Positions 1 through 4,619 of a DNA stretch of 5,423 bases are shown here, in pieces. Under the pieces are notes generated by a model that was not told the DNA's origin, did no database searches, and saw only the letters and a program-made list of their open reading frames with translations. The DNA is from Methanosarcinaceae archaeon (GTDB lineage: Archaea; Halobacteriota; Methanosarcinia; Methanosarcinales; Methanosarcinaceae): contig JAUVKD010000089.1 in assembly GCA_030596385.1 (NCBI GenBank), positions 1 through 5,423 of the forward strand. The letters run 5' to 3'. Made by a program: the position numbers and the translations under genes. The number at the start of each line of letters is the position of its first letter. Within the stretch, counting starts at the first letter, position 1.

Positions 1-42
1 ATTGTGAAATATAAAGGTACGTCTACTGCTTCCGATTATTAG
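1..42 (+). CDS. Possible C-terminal tail of a plus-strand gene cut by the window edge
   Basis: Frame 1 is open from the first base and ends at TAG (40-42), giving the tail IVKYKGTSTASDY. The other two plus frames hit stops within 14 bases. The stop overlaps a strong ribosome site (AGGAG, 41-45) belonging to the next small open frame, an arrangement common inside operons. Thirteen codons are too few to identify a family, and the open frame could be chance. If real, the gene converges on the minus-strand unit that ends at 242. Confidence 0.25.
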   Translation: MVKYKGTSTASDY

Positions 43-49
43 GAGAGAT

Positions 50-181
50 TTGTTGGGATTTTACGTTTCTTTGAAAGTCAAGATAGACACAAATAAACAG
101 ATTTTCGCCATCGTTATCCAGTTTTTAGTATGGCTGAATAGTTACCTATTAATTATATACAAGAAGAAAATGCTCAATTAA
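50..181 (+). CDS. Possible small single-pass membrane protein (about 42-43 residues)
   Basis: A TTG at 50 or 53 follows AGGAGAG (41-47) at about 5-8 bases and opens a frame to TAA at 179-181. The predicted peptide has a short polar N-terminus with several lysines, a hydrophobic stretch of about 20 residues (IFAIVIQFLVWLNSYLLIIY, codons near 101-160), then KKK and a short tail. That layout suits a single transmembrane helix with a basic flank. I recognise no family. AT-rich DNA readily encodes hydrophobic codons, so the membrane look alone is weak evidence. The best support is the ribosome site placed right at the preceding stop codon. The start codon is the weak TTG, and no ATG is available before the hydrophobic part. 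Confidence 0.3.
   Translation: MLGFYVSLKVKIDTNKQIFAIVIQFLVWLNSYLLIIYKKKMLN
161..170 (-). terminator. T-rich stretch, possible end of the minus-strand stress operon
   Basis: Read on the minus strand, TTTTCTTCTT lies about 70 bases beyond the stop of the last gene in the unit. Archaeal RNA polymerase commonly terminates at T-runs without needing a hairpin. A weak stem (ACATA/TATGT, 200-213) lies between the gene and this tract. The assignment is inferred from position and composition. Confidence 0.35.
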
Positions 182-241
182 TTCGCATTAACTTCATGCA
201 CATAATTCTATGTATCATATTATTAAATATGGATTATCCAT

Positions 242-517
242 TCACGCGACATACAATGCACACAGACACGCTCCACGCTTTTCGATATCCTTGTCGCGGT
301 GTGAACATGGGCATATTAGTGCTTTATCCTTTTCCTTGTCACCGATCGTAGCCCTACATCCACAGTATGGTTCACCCTTTTCACGTTTGTTGTTCGAGAT
401 AGCCTTAATCGCCATCACAACAATATCATAATCCGGATTCAATTTATATCCACTTTCCTTTGCATTTATCTTTGCCGATTCATATATTTCTGATTCAATA
501 TCGTTTGAAAATTCCAC
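242..517 (-). CDS. ftrB: Ferredoxin:thioredoxin reductase-like iron-sulfur protein (catalytic-subunit family)
   Basis: This 91-residue cytosolic protein belongs to the FTR catalytic-subunit family, which uses a [4Fe-4S] cluster beside a redox disulfide to pass ferredoxin electrons to thioredoxin-like proteins or disulfides. The diagnostic part is the C-terminal half: C52-G-C54, then C69-P-C71 inside KALICPCSHRDKDI, then C84-L-C86. By analogy with the plant enzyme, C54 and C86 would form the active disulfide and C52, C69, C71 and C84 would hold the cluster. Two differences from the plant-type CPC-x16-CPC-x8-CHC pattern are visible. The spacings here are 14 and 12, and Leu85 stands where plants have the catalytic His. 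No variable subunit is encoded nearby, as expected for archaeal homologues. It starts at GTG (517) behind AGGAG, 43 bases after fprA, as the last gene of the unit. An overlapping ATG at 519 is out of frame. The physiological partner is unknown. Confidence 0.85.
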   Translation of the reverse strand: MEFSNDIESEIYESAKINAKESGYKLNPDYDIVVMAIKAISNNKREKGEPYCGCRATIGDKEKDKALICPCSHRDKDIEKRGACLCALYVA

Positions 518-525
518 ATTAATCT

Positions 526-530
526 CTCCT
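526..530 (-). promoter_or_regulatory. Ribosome binding site of the FTR-like gene
   Basis: On the minus strand AGGAG ends 8 bases before GTG at 517. It supports this GTG over the out-of-frame ATG that begins two bases earlier. Confidence 0.7.
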
Positions 531-560
531 TTATTGTGTATTGGTTATTTACTATAAGAA

Positions 561-1775
561 TCATTTCCCTTTTGTTAATTCTGCCATCTTTGCAAGTCTG
601 CCCCCCATCTCGCGGCACGAGCCCAATGCATTCTCATCAGGTATAAATTTTACCTGCAATCCCGGTTCCACAACTTCAAAGCCCGCAGCAGCCAGTTCTT
701 TTTCAACTGCTTTTACAGCCCCTCCGCCCCAGCCAAATGAACCGAACGCAACCGCTTTTTTGTTTTTTGGTCGCAATCCCTTTAGATATGTTAAAAATCC
801 TGCAACCGAAGGATAAATACCATTATTGAGCGTAGGTGAGCCAACAGCGATCACCGGTGCTTCCAGCACCTCTTTTATAATCGTACTCCAGTCGTTCTTC
901 TGCAGGCTTAAAAGTTTTACATCCACACCAGTAGCAATTATACCATTTACCATTTCTTTTGCCATTCGTTCAGTGCTTTTCCACATTGTGTCATAGATTA
1001 TTAGCACCTTTGGTACAGTTTTAGCATTTGCCCACCGCTCATAAGCAGCAATTACCTTATACGGGTCTTTTCGCCATATCATTCCGTGGCATGGAGCGAT
1101 CATATCTATCTTAATACCAAGTTCCTCCACCGTATCCAGATACTTGAGCACCTGTGAGCCGAACGGCATCAGTATATTGGCATAATATTCCGCAGCATCT
1201 TCCATAATATCACCAACCTCATCATTAAACCGATGGGACGATGCTATGTGCTGTCCAAAAGCATCATTTGAAAGAAGTATATTATCCTCTTTGATGAATG
1301 TATGCATACTATCAGGCCAGTGCAGCATTGTAGTTTCAATGAACATCAATGTTCTGGTGCCAAGGTTTAACTCACTGCCGGTTTCAACAATATCAAAATT
1401 CCAGTTCTGACATCCGGCACCATGGTAGTGATTACACAACCCATCCCTGCCGCGCTTTGTGGCAATGATCTTAGCATCAGGAATTAATCTCATAATCGCA
1501 GGCAAAGAGCCTGAATGATCCATTTCCACATGGTTCGATATCACATAATCGATTCTTGAAGGGTCGATTATCTTTTGGATCTGCTTGATCATCTCTCCTG
1601 CAAAATGCGATTTTACAGTATCCACAAGTGCAATTTTCTCATCAACGATCAGGTATGCATTGTAAGTGGTTCCCTTTGGAATCACATAACCATGAAAATC
1701 ACGGATGTTCCAGTCAATAACACCTACCCAGTACACGCCTTTAGCCAATCTCACCGGACTGTCTTTATTTGTCAC
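561..1775 (-). CDS. fprA: FprA, A-type flavodiiron protein (probable F420H2 oxidase)
   Basis: This 404-residue cytosolic enzyme should reduce O2 to water with four electrons. Methanogen FprA enzymes take them from reduced coenzyme F420. The N-terminal metallo-beta-lactamase domain (about 1-250) carries the full set of di-iron ligands: H82-x-E84-x-D86-H87 in SNHVEMDHSG, H152 in LHWPDSM, D171 in SNDAFGQH and H230 in APCHG. The C-terminal flavodoxin domain (about 255-400) shows FMN-binding loops YDTMWKSTE (261-269), SPTLNNGIYP (313-322) and SFGWGGGA (346-353). Length and the N-terminal DWNIRDFHGY motif match the methanogen class, and there is no extra rubredoxin or flavin-reductase domain. It starts at GTG (1775) behind a near-perfect GGGAGGT and lies 31 bases after the ferritin-like gene, so the two are almost surely co-transcribed. 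No key residue is missing. F420 rather than another donor is inferred from the family. Some flavodiiron proteins instead reduce NO. Confidence 0.95.
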   Translation of the reverse strand: MTNKDSPVRLAKGVYWVGVIDWNIRDFHGYVIPKGTTYNAYLIVDEKIALVDTVKSHFAGEMIKQIQKIIDPSRIDYVISNHVEMDHSGSLPAIMRLIPDAKIIATKRGRDGLCNHYHGAGCQNWNFDIVETGSELNLGTRTLMFIETTMLHWPDSMHTFIKEDNILLSNDAFGQHIASSHRFNDEVGDIMEDAAEYYANILMPFGSQVLKYLDTVEELGIKIDMIAPCHGMIWRKDPYKVIAAYERWANAKTVPKVLIIYDTMWKSTERMAKEMVNGIIATGVDVKLLSLQKNDWSTIIKEVLEAPVIAVGSPTLNNGIYPSVAGFLTYLKGLRPKNKKAVAFGSFGWGGGAVKAVEKELAAAGFEVVEPGLQVKFIPDENALGSCREMGGRLAKMAELTKGK

Positions 1776-1782
1776 TACCCAT

Positions 1783-1789
1783 ACCTCCC
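1783..1789 (-). promoter_or_regulatory. Strong ribosome binding site of fprA
   Basis: GGGAGGT on the minus strand lies 7 bases before GTG at 1775 and fixes this as the start. An ATG within the spacer is out of frame. Confidence 0.8.
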
Positions 1790-1806
1790 AATAAACTTAA
1801 TAAAAT

Positions 1807-2319
1807 CTATGTCTGCATCCTGAATTGCGTAGAATATTCAAGGAAATCATCTATAAGTTCATAATGCCCTCTCTCAAAAGATGCGAGTTCATCAAAAAAA
1901 TCACGTTGGATTTTGTTGTCGGCACGTTTTGAAAGTTCGGTATAGAAATATTCACTTTTTCGTTCAAGACGAAGCGCTGCTAGAAGCACACCAACCTCAC
2001 CCAGACGGTCACCCGTAAACTCCATGGAAAACGAAGGTCTAAAATCCGGCGTTTTGGATTTGATGTCGGATACCAGATTCTCCATATATTTTCCTTTACC
2101 CGTATTCTTAAGATATTTCCTCAGGTAACCAGCATGATTTGCCTCTTCTGCCGCCAGGTAATTATACAATTTAACCGCTTCTGTGTTTTTTGTTTTTGAT
2201 GCTTTTTCAATATAGAACTCTATTCCCTGCTCTTCTATAGAAACTGCTATCCCAAGCACATCATCAAACATTTCAAATTCGTCAAGAATTCCGGATATTT
2301 CTTTTAGTACATCTCTCAT
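1807..2319 (-). CDS. Ferritin-like/rubrerythrin-type di-iron protein without rubredoxin domain
   Basis: The protein is an all-helical bundle of the ferritin/rubrerythrin superfamily, 170 residues from ATG 2319 (181 if ATG 2352 is used). Numbering here uses the longer form. Helix 1 carries SIEEQG (E40/E41), helix 2 EEANH (E70-x-x-H73), helix 3 LERKSEYF (E130, E134) and helix 4 SFERGH (E160-x-x-H163). This is the Glu/His set expected for a carboxylate-bridged di-iron site. No CxxC rubredoxin domain follows, so electrons must come from a separate donor. Family members act as peroxidases or iron-handling proteins in anaerobes, and lying upstream of fprA supports a role in O2/peroxide defence. I prefer ATG 2319 because AGGGAT precedes it by 5 bases and a TATA-like element (2351-2360) would place the transcript start near 2330. 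ATG 2352 has no ribosome site and adds only polar residues. The exact reaction is not known. Confidence 0.85.
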   Translation of the reverse strand: MRDVLKEISGILDEFEMFDDVLGIAVSIEEQGIEFYIEKASKTKNTEAVKLYNYLAAEEANHAGYLRKYLKNTGKGKYMENLVSDIKSKTPDFRPSFSMEFTGDRLGEVGVLLAALRLERKSEYFYTELSKRADNKIQRDFFDELASFERGHYELIDDFLEYSTQFRMQT

Positions 2320-2350
2320 ATGTAATCCCTGTTTGTCCTGCTTATTTTTC

Positions 2351-2360
2351 ATTATAAATA
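2351..2360 (-). promoter_or_regulatory. Possible TATA box of the stress operon
   Basis: TATTTATAAT on the minus strand lies about 36 bases upstream of ATG 2319. With the usual archaeal spacing of about 25 bases from TATA to transcript start, the leader would be about 10 bases and contain the AGGGAT ribosome site. A second candidate, TTATTATAAT (2415-2424), would give a longer leader. This is inference from spacing. Confidence 0.4.
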
Positions 2361-2524
2361 AGTGTTAATCCTGCAAAAATGTAATATTGGAAATGCCCGA
2401 TTATTCCTGTAACCATTATAATAACCAGCAACTGCACTGACACAAGTCAAAAGACCCATATCTATTAACCCGGCCAATATACTCATTTTTGGAAAGGAGC
2501 AATGTTTAAATGCTTAATAAATGA

Positions 2525-2675
2525 TTCAACTTGACACTTAAATATCTTTCCACAGCAGATCTCATAGTAATATTTAATAGCGTTATTCGACCTATTATCT
2601 ATTGCATGTCCAATCTCGCTTTGCATAAACGAGATAATGATTCGTGGATTTAGAAAGTCTTTTATAAAACATTGA
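2525..2675 (+). pseudogene. Speculative remnant of a CDP-alcohol phosphatidyltransferase N-terminus
   Basis: From 2525 one frame reads FNLTLKYLSTADLIVIFNSV up to about 2584. The +1-shifted frame then continues with LLSIACPISLCINEIMI (about 2592-2642) until TGA at 2673. Joined, the two stretches resemble the start of archaeal CDP-alcohol phosphatidyltransferases, where a short lead into an A-D-(L/I)-(I/V)-T-(L/I)-(L/F)-N motif is followed by a hydrophobic helix. The catalytic DGxxAR region is absent and there is no good ribosome site, so any such gene would be frameshifted and truncated. Lying directly upstream of ino1, it would fit archaetidylinositol synthesis. The resemblance comes from memory of the family, and the open frames are short enough to be chance. 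Confidence 0.18.
2660..2669 (+). promoter_or_regulatory. TATA box of ino1
   Basis: TTTTATAAAA is a perfect 10-bp palindrome and close to the archaeal TATA consensus, with a purine-rich GAAAG (2653-2657) just upstream where TFB binds. The transcript would start near 2690 and have a leader of roughly 65 bases before ATG 2754. The box overlaps the first two bases of the 13-bp repeat. Confidence 0.55.
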
Positions 2676-2680
2676 GTAAT
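2668..2680 (+). repeat. 13-bp direct repeat, copy 1 (AACATTGAGTAAT)
   Basis: Exact match to the copy at 2716-2728, 48 bases away start to start. This copy begins at the edge of the TATA box, where a bound protein would interfere with TBP/TFB or polymerase. A role as operator is inferred. Confidence 0.6.
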
Positions 2681-2715
2681 GAGGATGAAGATTAAAATTT
2701 CAATTTAATTACAAT

Positions 2716-2728
2716 AACATTGAGTAAT
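2716..2728 (+). repeat. 13-bp direct repeat, copy 2 (AACATTGAGTAAT)
   Basis: Second exact copy of the 13-mer, lying inside the presumed ino1 leader and directly abutting the palindrome at 2729-2742. The bases on either side of the two copies differ, so the identity stops sharply at 13 bp. Confidence 0.6.
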
Positions 2729-2742
2729 CATTTTTAAAAATG
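2729..2742. promoter_or_regulatory. 14-bp perfect palindrome at the ino1 ribosome site
   Basis: CATTTTTAAAAATG is self-complementary over all 14 bases, follows repeat copy 2 without a gap and ends at the first G of the ribosome-site-like GGGGA (2742-2746). It could be a dimeric regulator site or an alternative TATA-like element. Being AT-rich, it may also be fortuitous. Confidence 0.4.
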
Positions 2743-2753
2743 GGGACACATCC

Positions 2754-3857
2754 ATGGATAATATCAAAATTGCGATTGCAGGTCTTGGAAATTGTGCGAG
2801 TTCACTTATTCAGGGAATTGAATATTACAAAAATAAAAACATCAGTAATGCAATTGGCTTGATGCACTGGGAAATTGGCGGCTACACTCCCGGAGATATT
2901 GAGGTTGTTGCCGCATTTGACATCGATAAAAGGAAAGTTGGAATGGATGTTGCTGATGCAATATTTCAATTACCCAACTGCACCACTGTCTTTTGTGAGA
3001 ATATCCAAAAAACCGGAACCATTGTGAAAATGGGTCAAGTCCTGGATGGCATGGCAGATCACATGAAAGATTACGACGAAAAACACTCTTTTATCCTTGC
3101 TGATGAGATTAGCTTATCAAAGGAAGATGTCGTGAATGAATTAAAGATATCCAAAGCAGAGGTTCTCTTGAATTATCTTCCTGTAGGTTCTGAAAAAGCC
3201 ACACGGTTCTATGCCGAATGCGCACTTGAAGCGGGTGTGGCATTCATAAATAACATGCCCGTATTTATAGCAAGTGATTCCACATGGGCTAATAAATTTT
3301 CGGATGCTGGCATACCAATAATCGGCGATGATATAAAAGCTCAACTTGGTGCCACCATTACACACCGTACTCTTGCAGACCTGTTTAGTAAAAGGGGAGT
3401 CAAGTTAGAGCGGACATACCAACTCAATACAGGCGGTAATACCGATTTTCTCAACATGCTGAACAGGAACAGGCTTGCTTCAAAAAAGATCTCAAAGACA
3501 GAGGCAGTACAGTCTGTCACTGCACAAAGACTTGATGATGACAACATCCATATCGGACCAAGTGATTATGTTCCATGGCAAAAGGACAATAAGGTTTGTT
3601 TCCTTAGAATGGAAGGAAAACTATTTGGGGATGTGCCAATGGATATTGAACTACGCCTTTCAGTAGAAGATTCTCCGAACTCCGCAGGAGTGGTCATTGA
3701 TGCTATAAGATGCTGCAAACTTGCACTTGAGCGAGGGATAGGAGGTGTCCTTTATTCACCATCTGCATATTTTATGAAGCATCCTGCAAAACAATTCACG
3801 GATGATGAAGCGTTCAACATGACTGAGGAGTTTATCGCCGGAATACGGGATATGTAA
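2754..3857 (+). CDS. ino1: Inositol-1-phosphate synthase (myo-inositol-3-phosphate synthase)
   Basis: This cytosolic NAD-dependent enzyme converts glucose 6-phosphate to 1D-myo-inositol 3-phosphate, the entry step to inositol. In archaea the product feeds archaetidylinositol lipids and, in some thermophiles, inositol-phosphate solutes. Visible signatures are the Rossmann dinucleotide loop GLGNCASS (10-17), NYLPVGSE (140-147), the substrate-site segment GDDIKAQLGATITHR (191-205, with Lys195), LNTGGNTDFLNM (224-235), the lysine cluster SKKISK (243-248), HIGPSDYVPW (266-275) and DSPNSAG (306-312). The length of 367 residues and the sequence agree closely with the mycobacterial enzyme, a clade reported to unite actinobacterial and archaeal forms. 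ATG 2754 begins just before the first beta strand, so nothing is missing at the N-terminus. GGGGA (2742-2746) is only a weak ribosome site. The gene stands alone on this strand, with a repeat-rich control region upstream. Confidence 0.96.
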   Translation: MDNIKIAIAGLGNCASSLIQGIEYYKNKNISNAIGLMHWEIGGYTPGDIEVVAAFDIDKRKVGMDVADAIFQLPNCTTVFCENIQKTGTIVKMGQVLDGMADHMKDYDEKHSFILADEISLSKEDVVNELKISKAEVLLNYLPVGSEKATRFYAECALEAGVAFINNMPVFIASDSTWANKFSDAGIPIIGDDIKAQLGATITHRTLADLFSKRGVKLERTYQLNTGGNTDFLNMLNRNRLASKKISKTEAVQSVTAQRLDDDNIHIGPSDYVPWQKDNKVCFLRMEGKLFGDVPMDIELRLSVEDSPNSAGVVIDAIRCCKLALERGIGGVLYSPSAYFMKHPAKQFTDDEAFNMTEEFIAGIRDM

Positions 3858-3874
3858 AATATTATTAGCCGACC

Positions 3875-3889
3875 TTCCAGACGCTGGAA
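3875..3889 (+). terminator. Short hairpin after ino1
   Basis: TTCCAG-ACG-CTGGAA forms a perfect 6-bp stem with a 3-base loop starting 17 bases after the ino1 stop. No T-run follows, so it is not a classical terminator. It may mark or protect the 3' end of the message. Confidence 0.3.
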
Positions 3890-3988
3890 TAACACCATGG
3901 TTATAAATGGCGGGTGCAATTATCCTATATATGAGAAAATCATTATATTAGAAAAGGGTTAGATATACCGATTGCTGACACGAAGTGA

Positions 3989-4179
3989 ATATGTGTTATA
4001 GAAGATTATATTGAATTATTAGAGTCAGCAAATCGATCAAGTGAATCAATCGCTACTCTTTAGTCGACATTAGGGGTGGAAATAGGTGAGGTCGCAGTTT
4101 GTTGATATTGATTTGTGATATCCAGGCCGATCTTGTCGCCACGGGTAAAGTGTTAAAGCATAATGAAAAGTTTAATTAA
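3989..4179 (+). pseudogene. Possible decayed small gene, unidentified
   Basis: One frame reads VIEDYIELLESANRSSESIA and on to TAG at 4061. After that stop it continues as STLGVEIGEVAVC to TGA 4103. A second frame, open from 4090, reads CDIQADLVATGKVLKHNEKF to TAA at 4177-4179. Both pieces have a protein-like residue mix and the second is richer in G and C than the flanks. Joining them needs one nonsense change and one frameshift. A ribosome-like GGTGAGGT (4085-4092) precedes TTG codons (4099, 4102), so a separate 25-26-residue peptide is also possible. I recognise no family. Random open frames of this length are not rare, so confidence is low. Confidence 0.2.
4165..4179 (+). promoter_or_regulatory. 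Possible promoter of sepF
   Basis: GAAAAG followed by TTTAATTAA resembles a TFB-recognition element plus TATA box. A transcript would start near 4200, leaving a leader of about 40 bases. TATATC at 4202-4207 is an alternative that would give a nearly leaderless message. Confidence 0.4.
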
Positions 4180-4228
4180 GATTAATATCAATACATCAGA
4201 ATATATCACTAAAGTTTCATGGAATAAA

Positions 4229-4232
4229 GGTG
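4229..4232 (+). promoter_or_regulatory. Ribosome binding site fixing the sepF start
   Basis: GGTG lies 6 bases before ATG 4239. The same GTG (4230) could be read as an in-frame start three codons earlier, but then no ribosome site would remain upstream. ATG 4239 is therefore preferred. Confidence 0.65.
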
Positions 4233-4238
4233 CGTATT

Positions 4239-4619
4239 ATGGCAAAAATTATGGATAAACTATTTGGCAGTGGCACAAAATCTAAAAGTGGCGTTGATGA
4301 GTATACAGAACTTGATCTTGGGAAATACCAGGAAATATTGGATAGCGAACCTGCAGAGACATACATAAGGGTTGCGGAACTTACACATTTTAATGAACTG
4401 CCTGGTCTTAAAAAAGAAATATATGATGGAAATATTTTGATGATTGATATCTCGAACATAAAGGCTGATAAATTATTACTTGACCGTGCGTTAAAGGACT
4501 TAAAAGATGTTGTTGCAGATGTTCGCGGCGATATTGCAGGTATCAAGGATGATCAGGTGCTTGTGACCCCATCAGGCATCAGGATCGATAGATCAAAGAT
4601 AACCGGATCACGATATTGA
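4239..4619 (+). CDS. sepF: SepF, archaeal cell division protein (FtsZ membrane anchor)
   Basis: This 126-residue cytosolic protein binds the membrane and the FtsZ C-terminus, tethering the division ring in FtsZ-based archaea. The first ten residues (MAKIMDKLFG) form an amphipathic, membrane-targeting stretch typical of the family. A short polar linker follows (11-22), then the SepF core (about 23-122): YIRVAELTHFNEL (42-54), the strand GNILMIDIS (64-72), the helix KADKLLLDRALKDLKD (75-90), and the closing strands GDIAGIKDDQVLVTPSGIRI (97-116). Length is in line with archaeal members, which are shorter than the Bacillus protein. The next gene overlaps its stop codon, so the two are probably made together. 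No ftsZ is visible in the window. Starting at GTG 4230 would add only MRI. Confidence 0.92.
   Translation: MAKIMDKLFGSGTKSKSGVDEYTELDLGKYQEILDSEPAETYIRVAELTHFNELPGLKKEIYDGNILMIDISNIKADKLLLDRALKDLKDVVADVRGDIAGIKDDQVLVTPSGIRIDRSKITGSRY

Larger units (their letters stand above)
2353..2753. other. Divergent intergenic region between the stress operon and ino1
   Basis: About 400 bases with no complete gene. The left end holds candidate promoters for the minus-strand unit, and the right end holds the ino1 control region (TATA box, repeated 13-mer, palindrome). Other visible structure includes TGGAAAG (2490-2496) matching CTTTCCA (2546-2552), and an imperfect stem ATCTCG/CGAGAT (2613-2618/2630-2635) around TTTGCATAAA. 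There is also a protein-like open stretch (2525-2675), listed separately. Ribosome-site-like AAAGGAG (2493-2499) leads only to peptides of 4-10 residues. Confidence 0.6.
3858..4238. other. Intergenic region between ino1 and sepF
   Basis: About 380 bases without an intact gene. It holds a 6-bp hairpin 17 bases after the ino1 stop, two coding-like fragments in different frames (3989-4103 and 4090-4179), and a likely sepF promoter near 4165-4179. The stretch 4064-4160 is visibly richer in G and C than its surroundings. I see no run of four or more T on the plus strand that would clearly end the ino1 transcript. Confidence 0.55.

Noticed and set aside
230..240. Palindrome TGGATTATCCA just after the FTR-like gene
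   Set aside because: Only 5-bp arms around one base, cannot form a hairpin, and is downstream of all promoters seen.
210..431. Open frame on the plus strand, 73 codons
   Set aside because: Lies over the FTR-like gene on the other strand, has no ribosome site or recognisable domain, and is explained as a shadow.
541..816. Open frame on the plus strand opposite the end of fprA
   Set aside because: The fprA frame here encodes well-defined flavodoxin motifs. The opposite frame is rich in Pro/Ala/Ser, typical of an antisense shadow.
1575..1823. Open frame on the plus strand opposite the start of fprA
   Set aside because: Antisense to the conserved N-terminal domain and without start signals.
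2438..2449. TGAC-N4-GTCA dyad upstream of the stress operon
   Set aside because: Four-base arms are common by chance and the second copy needed to call it an operator is absent.
2491..2531. GGAAAGGAG followed by ATG codons (2502, 2510), possible leader peptide
   Set aside because: The first ATG is only 2 bases from the site and gives 10 residues. The second gives 4 residues. It is also far from ino1 and upstream of its TATA box.
3141..3666. Several open frames in and opposite ino1
   Set aside because: All overlap the fully conserved inositol phosphate synthase frame.
4217..4546. Minus-strand frame of 109 codons opposite sepF
   Set aside because: Serine/phenylalanine-rich antisense of a conserved gene with no ribosome site.
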